Shown here: piece by piece, positions 57,801 to 64,000 of the stretch | How the letters are laid out: each line of letters starts with the position of its first letter | How positions within the stretch are numbered: the stretch's first letter is position 1 | Source: Phaeodactylum tricornutum CCAP 1055/1 | Taxonomy: Eukaryota > Bacillariophyta > Bacillariophyceae > Surirellales > Neidiaceae | DNA: 64,000 nucleotides | Assembly (NCBI RefSeq): GCF_000150955.2 | Contig: NC_011674.1 | Coordinates: 186,001 to 250,000, forward strand | Direction: 5' to 3' | Notes under the pieces: generated by a model | Databases searched by the model: none | What the model was told of the DNA's origin: nothing | The model's input: the letters and a program-made list of their open reading frames with translations, nothing else | Translations under genes and position numbers: made by a program

Positions 57801-60581
57801 CTGATCCATTGTCATAACTCGCGAATTTAAGCTCGACATGGAACCTTCACGGCGTTTTCCCAAAAGTCTAGAAGCATGACCCCGCCCTATACCACTTGAA
57901 CCTACTTGTGGATGGCAACATGCTGCACGTAGTTTATGAAGGCGATCAGCCAATGTAGTCAATCGGTTGGAATTTGATCTTTTCCCCTCGCTCTCTCGTT
58001 CTGTGATTTCACCAACCAGGGTGATGGTCTGCTCAAGTTGCCTCTCATAAAAGTGTTTCTCGATCGACGAGAACCGTAGCAAAACCTTTTCCTCGACTTG
58101 CTCAGGCACCCCCATCTGTCTTCGAACTGAATCAAGCTCGGAGGTAGACCTCCAAAATACCTTGCAAAGGAGTTGTTGAATTCTTTCTTCAATACCTCTA
58201 TGTGCTAACGAGAAGCATTTTAGAAACAACGCAATATCCTGAAAAGGCAGCATGCGAAGAAAAAGGAGCAATCCATATAGATCTTCCACTCTTCCCCGCC
58301 CGATGGGGGTACCGGAGACACACCAGCGATGATCGGTTTCGAGTTTCAAGGCCATGATGGCAGATTTTGCAGTAGGTGTCTCCACTCTTTGAGCTTCATC
58401 AAGACATATGCGCCACCAGCGAATTTTCGTCAACGGAGATGGGACAACTCGGTATCTCTTTCTTCTTCTAAGGTTGCCTTGTTCACTTCGAATCCCCGCA
58501 AGGAAGCGATTATCATCCGAATGGTTTAGATCTGACATGAGTGTGTCGAAAGTTATGAGCACAATGTCAGCATCAGCAAGTCGTGCAGGGTGAATAAGTT
58601 GTATGGCATCACTAAAGCACTCTTTCTTCCAGTGCTTCATCTTACACGTTGCTTCCACGCCATTATACACAATACATTTCGTTGACCGCCCTTCGAGTTG
58701 AACAGTATGCTTTTGAATCTCTTGCTCCCATTGACGAAGGATGGCGGAAGGGGTAACAATCAAGGTAGCTCTACTAATGGTCATTTGCCCATTCCTTAAA
58801 AAACAGCAAGGGCAGCAAGCTTCATCCATTGAAAGTCTACAGTGACTGCCAGGACCTGAGGGTGAACGACGAAATGTATATGGGGTGCTTGCCTTCATCA
58901 ACGCATCTGTCGAGTCGAATGATGCACAAAATTCATGCATAGGCTCTTTACAGGAGCAACATATAATGATCAGTTCTTTTTTTAGATCAGGAAGGGAAAT
59001 AAGCTTTCCGCATATGCATGATCCAATGTAATCATCCTGAAGCCACTGTTCGGTCGCCACGGGGAGATCGTTTCTTTTTGGCTCCGGTGTTACCAGACGG
59101 GTGTTCGTTGCCGCAATTGAAAGACAAGAGATACCTGCAAATGATTCAAGATGAGGATTTCTTGACGTCACTGTGTCACCTTTATTAAAATATGTTTCAC
59201 TTCGGCGTTCCTTCCGATACTCAACGTCTCGGACCTCAGTAGAACGATTCTGTTCAGATAAGTCGTCATGACACTCAGCGACGTCACGTGACCGACTAAA
59301 TTCGGAATCAAGGTTCCGTCTCGCAAAAGGTACAGGTAAAGATGCGACTGTTGGTCTTCGATTGGCCAAGATGCAAGACAATACTTCTACAGTTTTTCCT
59401 AAGCCCATCGACTCAGCCAAAATCCCACCTCTCGGTTGAGGCATGTTGTCCGCCATCATTGATTTGGCAGCTGAATAAGTTCTCGTAATCCACCCAACAA
59501 AAGGTGAGAAGAAGATATTGCCATGTCGATCATCTTCCGCGACTTGACTCAATGGTAAAGGATCTCCGAAGGGTCTCAACCCTACCCAAGCCAATTTCCA
59601 CTCCTCACCTTCGGCTTTCGACCGCTCACGTTCTAACATCCATTTCACAGCTTCAGCTTGATACGGACGTAATTTAGGTTTGAGATCTGGAATGACGAGG
59701 TCATCAGGTACGCTTTCCCGTTCTAAATGAGTGATGAGCTGCTTGTTATCAGTCAATGCGTATATTTGTCGGGCAGAAATCGGAGAGAAATCGATAGTAG
59801 ACACCACGTTGGGTAAAGTATCATGAATAATGGTGTCTGGAAAGAGAGCAGCAAGGACTGAGTGGATGCTGTTGGCAGCGCTGTAACGCCTCGCGTTTGC
59901 CGGCCGTCTTATAGGCAGCACTTCAGGGCGACAGCAATCCAGTGCTTTCTCCGTGAGTGAAACATCCAGACACCAATTGTTTGTGTCTGAACGTCTCAGG
60001 AAGAGAATTATGAGATTACTGTCCAGAATTTCTTGAAAGATCTTTGGGCTTTTCCCAAGTAAAGGAAGCTGAAAAGCCTTCCATAAGTCAAAAGCGCCCA
60101 AAGACGTCCGTACTGGCAAACAGAGTGGCTTGTCCACCCCCAGGTCTTTGTCCGTTTGTACAGTTGCCTCGGGAAGCTTTAGTGCTTTCGTGAATATAGA
60201 GCTATTTCCTGAACGGTTACTATCGTCCTGCTGAAATCGATAAAAGATGAAAACATTTCTGCCGGATTGGGAATCCTCGACAACCTCAATAGATATTTCC
60301 GGAACCTCGATTGAAGAAATAAATCCTTGGTTTTCCGGCTTAAAACTTACTTGCTTCTTTGATCTCTTCTTTGCTTTGGGGTTTTGCGTTTGAGATGGTG
60401 TTGCGTGGACTGTGCGAAGTGGCGTCGTTTTATCGTGAGAAGGCATACATGATTTGTCGGTCCCGACGGGTTCACCCGCGAATAGAGCACGGAAAGTAGA
60501 GTCGCCAACTTCCCTGCGTCCGAAGACTTCTTTCTCTTCACTAGGAACCTTTTGTAAAGGAGTGGACTTAGAGCGACCCAT
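54835..60581 (-). CDS. SHPRH-type SNF2 helicase/RING E3 ligase (four exons)
   Basis: Exons are 57632-60581, 55206-57566, 55100-55127 and 54835-55021; all introns are GT-AG (65, 78 and 78 nt). The spliced protein has 1841 residues. The SNF2 core has GGILAESMGLGKTVEVLSC (Walker A, ~387), CCSCKEPMHEFCASF in a PHD-like Cys/His insertion (~525-600), WWRICLDEAQRVE (DEAQ box) and WCVSGTPIGRGRVEDL. A C3HC4 RING follows (CVVCLSELTGERAVLRCGHS, ~1594), then helicase-C: KSIVFSQWEDMID, DVLLLNVKKAAEGLTI, and, across the small exons, QARINRIGQT-RKTYVHRYIME. This order is that of SHPRH/Rad5-like PCNA ubiquitin ligases, which help cells tolerate replication blocks. A linker-histone domain was not recognised. 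It starts at ATG 60581. Confidence 0.88.
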
Positions 60582-61327
60582 ATTCTTTCCTTACAAACTC
60601 TTTTCGTGATAAATTAAAAACAAAGGAGTGAGATGTATTCAGACGATAACAATTGAGCGGTCCTTTTTCCAAAGCAGCAAAAGGAATTGTCGACAGTTAG
60701 AGGTCATGTGGAAAGAAGCGATGGAAGAGCGGGGAACCGCTTTATGAATGCGCTACTCACGTCGCTAGCTGCCGAAATATTGTTTTTTGACTGTGATGTT
60801 ACAGTTACAGTTACAGTGAATCACAGTCAGTAAAAGCTAGAGATGTAACACGACCTCGCTGCCAATTCTTTCACTGGATAAATACAATCGGGAAAATTCA
60901 TCTGGATCTGCGAGTGATTTATACGTAATATAACCGTAAAGAAAAGACCGGCACCCTACTACAGAGCCCCCAATTCAGGGTTTCTGAGAAGCTTTTCATC
61001 TCGATCGATGATTCCCTCCTCGGCCGTAGAAGAAACCGACAAAAACTGTTGATCGAACTCCTGGTAAGGACAACGTCTCACCAGAAGTTCAATCGCCTAC
61101 TGCTAAAAGACAAGTCGCTTCCGTCCCACACACAACGAATCACAGCCCCACAGTCCCTACGAATATCCAAGAGTACAATGTAGACTCATAATCTTCGTAG
61201 TTCATCGTTTTCCTCAACTGTGATCTCCATCGTCGTTTTGTGTTCTTCAATAGAACTACGAAGCAACCCCACCGTCTTTCCGCGCCAACCCCTGCCCTAC
61301 CGCCCATCCGCCATCTCTTCGGTCCCG
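60582..61327. other. Spacer and probable 5' end of the retroelement
   Basis: Between the SHPRH ATG and the gag start lie the SHPRH promoter with the TGACTGTGA inverted repeat (60788-60829) and, beyond it, the retroelement leader and its probable 5' long terminal repeat. The 3' copy is outside the window, so the repeat's exact ends cannot be set. Confidence 0.45.
60788..60829. promoter_or_regulatory. Inverted repeat of TGACTGTGA
   Basis: TGACTGTGA at 60788 and TCACAGTCA at 60821 face each other across 24 bases that contain three TTACAG units. It lies 207 bases upstream of the SHPRH start. Likely regulatory; inferred. Confidence 0.45.
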
Positions 61328-64000
61328 ATGTCGACCTCCGCTCATTTCAAACTGAGCGACTTTCCTCACAAAGTCCTCGATCCGATTGCCACTCTCACCG
61401 TTCCCCCGACCTACGCGACCATCAAGCATGCTCAACGCCAGCTCATGACCAACGCCGCCGCCATTCCCACGCTCAATGGTGGTGGCGCCCATGGCCATAT
61501 GGCCTTGACCCTCACCCCCCTTGCCTACGCCGACATCAGCAACGTCCCGTTCGTCATTCCCGTCGCCCCTCCGGCCAATCCGCCCCCCGGTGCCACGCAA
61601 CCGCAAATCACCGAAAACAACCGTGTCCATCAACGCGACGCTGACATCTATAACTTGTATGTTGCCGTCAACAATGCCCTCCGCCAGCAGCTTCTCGATG
61701 CGATTCCTCGCATCTATGTGCGCGCCCTTGCGCACCCGATGTTCGAGTTCAGCAATGTTACCTGCCTTGATTTACTCTCGCATCTCTGGACAAAGTACGG
61801 CACCATCAAGCCCGCCGAACTTCAGAAAAATTTCCAGTCCATGTACACCCCCTGGAACACCACTGAACCGATCGAGTCCGTGTTTCTCCAGCTGGACGAG
61901 GCCATTGCGTTCTCCACCGATGGCAATGACCCCATCTCGGAGGCTGCTGCAGTTCGAGCCGGCTACGAAGTCATTGCGCACTCTGGCCTGCTCCCTCTTG
62001 ACTGCAAAGAATGGCGCAAACTGCCTCTTGCTTCTCACACCCTTGCAAATTTTCAGCAGCACTTCTCCCTTGCCGACGACGACCGGCGCCTTACGGCCAC
62101 TACCGGTTCACTTGGCTATGCCAACGTTCTCGCTGCTACTCCCTCTCTGGCTCCAGCCACGGTTTCCGACACCCTCAGCCTGCCTTTCTCCGCGCTCTCT
62201 GTGTCCCAGCCTTCTGTCTCCTCCCCGGACATGACCTATTGCTGGCCCCATGGGACCAGCAAGAACAGGCGCCACACCAGTGCCACTTGCAAGAACAAGG
62301 CCCCTGGTCATCGCGACGACGCGACGGCCACCAACACCCTTGGCGGCTCCACCAAGGTTTGGACTGCCCCCAAACCTCCCGAATAGGAAAGAGGGACGGC
62401 TACGCCGACGATTAAAACTAGTAATACCGATTATTTAAATCATATTACTAGTCTTAACTCGTCTGTAGCCCCCTCCCCGCCTAGTCCACACACCTCAGCC
62501 ATTGCCGACACTGGCTGCACTGGCCACTACATCACGGTCAACTGCCCTCATACCCACAGGCACCCAGCCAACCCCAGCCTAGCAGTCCGTGTCCCGAACG
62601 GCGCAGTCCTCCGATCGAGTCATGTTGCCACCCTGGCCCTTCCTGGTTTCTCCCCTGCCGCCTGCCAAGCACATATTTTTCCTGGGCTTGCCTCCCATCC
62701 GCTCCTCTCTATTGGACAACTGTGCGACGACGGTTGCACGGCAACCTTCTCGGCCACTCGGCTCGACATTCATCGTGACGCTACACTGCTGCTCTCTGGT
62801 GCCCGCTCCCCCCACACTGGTCTCTGGCACCTCGATCTTGCCCCCGCTCCCTCTCCTGCGACGGCCCACGCCCTTGTTCCCCACACACCCCTTGCCGACC
62901 GCATTGCTTTTGTCCATGCCTCGCTCTTCTCCCCGGCACTTTCAACGTGGTGTCAGGCACTCGATTCCGGCCATCTTACCACTTTTCCCGACATTTCCTC
63001 CCGACAAGTCCGCAAATATCCACCCAGCTCCTCCGCCATGGTCAAGGGTCACCTCGACCAACAACGCGCAAACCTTCGCTCCACCAAGCTTCCCCCTGTT
63101 GGTTCCCCCACCACGACTGCACCCCCTGCCCGCTCTGTACCCGACCTTGATCCTCCCAATGCCCCACCAGTCGCACGTACGCACCACGTCTTTGCTGCTC
63201 ATCAGCGCGTCACCGGACAAATCTACACCGACCAACCAGGCCGTTTCCTTACTCCTTCAAGTGCCGGCCATAACGACATGCTCGTACTGTATGATTACGA
63301 CAGCAACGCCATCCACGTTGAACTCATGAAGAACAAGTCTGGCCCCGAAATTCTCGCCGCCTATAAACGCGCTCATGCTCTTTTCACCCAGCGAGGCCTC
63401 CGTCCACAACTCCAGCGCCTCGACAACGAAGCCTCTGCAGCCCTCCAGTCCTTCATGACCTCAGAGCACGTCGACTTTCAGCTGGCACCCCCCCATCTAC
63501 ACCGTCGTAATGCCGCCGAACGGGCCATCCGCACCTTCAAGAACCATTTCATTGCTGGCCTCTGCACCACGAACCCGGATTTTCCCCTGCATCTTTGGGA
63601 CCGCCTCCTCCCCCAGGCCCTCATCACCCTAAATCTTCTTCGTCGCTCCCGCATCAACCCCAAGTTGTCCGCCCACGCACAGCTTCACGGTGCCTTTGAC
63701 TACAACCGAACCCCGCTTGCTCCTCCCGGCACTCGCGTCTTGGTCCATGTCAAGCCGTCCGCTCGCGAAACATGGGCCCCCCATGCTGTTGAAGGTTGGT
63801 ATCTCGGCCCCGCTTTGAACCATTATCGCTGCCATCGCGTATGGATCACAGAAACACGAGCCGAACGTGTTGCTGACACCCTTTCTTGGTTCCCGACCCG
63901 CCTCTCCATGCCTTCCGCCTCCTCCACCGACCGAGCCCTGGCCGCCGCCCGTGATCTTGTCCATGCGCTCCAAAATCCCTCCCCCGCCTCCCCGTTTGCG
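60840..64000 (+). mobile_element. Ty1/copia-type LTR retroelement (5' part, runs off the edge)
   Basis: A fossil or recent copy of the diatom copia (CoDi-like) group. Parts in order: an undefined leader/5' long terminal repeat (left end approximate), a gag frame at 61328-62386 (352 residues) with a zinc-knuckle-like end, an aspartic protease region near 62500, and an integrase region at about 63.2-63.8 kb; reverse transcriptase and RNase H lie beyond the window. The visible part looks largely whole, with no more than about one interruption between gag and pol, which may be the family's normal arrangement. The GC-rich, well-kept coding sequence suggests a fairly recent insertion. Age cannot be set without the second terminal repeat. 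Confidence 0.8.

Noticed and set aside
1-64000. CRISPR arrays, bacterial operons or plasmid features
   Set aside because: None seen. Introns, plastid presequences and eukaryotic nuclear genes mark this as nuclear DNA, and the few tandem repeats lack CRISPR-like spacing.

Overview
The window looks like nuclear DNA of a pennate diatom, most like Phaeodactylum tricornutum. The reasons are a gene-dense layout with few, short GT-AG introns (74-319 nt here); stramenopile plastid presequences with the ASAF-type signal peptide/transit peptide junction; a DUF6824 protein; a pair of heat-shock-factor-like genes; and a diatom Ty1/copia-type retroelement at the right edge. Several genes are split by introns and had to be rebuilt from exon pairs (DMT transporter, DUF6824, TatD, Pus10, both HSFs, SHPRH). 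Many reading frames open upstream at non-ATG codons; I moved those starts to the first ATG.

Layout. 0-8.3 kb: the 5' part of an MTHFR-like/photolyase fusion (minus strand, runs off the left edge), a PDE12-like phosphodiesterase, a 2OG-Fe(II) oxygenase interrupted by one in-frame TAG, and an EamA/DMT transporter. 9.2-13.3 kb: three tandem ankyrin-type paralogues. 13.4-19 kb: HAT1, PRP3 and plastid IF-3. 19-29 kb: DUF6824 protein, pirin, UDP-glucuronate 4-epimerase-like protein, TatD-family hydrolase, Pus10 and a small membrane protein. 29-34.6 kb: MORN-repeat protein, TylF-type methyltransferase and YnfA/UPF0060 protein. 34.9-40.4 kb: two divergent HSF genes whose last exons form a near-perfect 1.1-kb inverted repeat. 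41-50.7 kb: Cys-rich secreted protein, MSH2, and an unusually long ORC1 with about five BAH-like repeats. 51.4-54.8 kb: a small plastid protein, then a ~3-kb AT-rich gene desert. 54.8-60.6 kb: a SHPRH-type SNF2/RING protein. 60.8-64 kb: a Ty1/copia-type element running off the right edge.

How the genes relate. There are no operons, but many genes sit in divergent or convergent pairs. MSH2 and ORC1 (mismatch repair and replication origin) share a 0.7-kb divergent promoter. HAT1/PRP3, IF-3/DUF6824 and photolyase/PDE12 are also divergent. A 9-mer, TGACTGTGA, recurs 12 times in non-coding DNA here, often in these shared upstream regions. DNA repair and chromatin functions are well represented (photolyase fusion, MSH2, ORC1, SHPRH, HAT1). 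The most notable observations are the MTHFR-photolyase fusion, the multi-BAH ORC1, the HSF pair with a homogenised last exon, the promoter 9-mer and the AT-rich desert that could be a centromere candidate.
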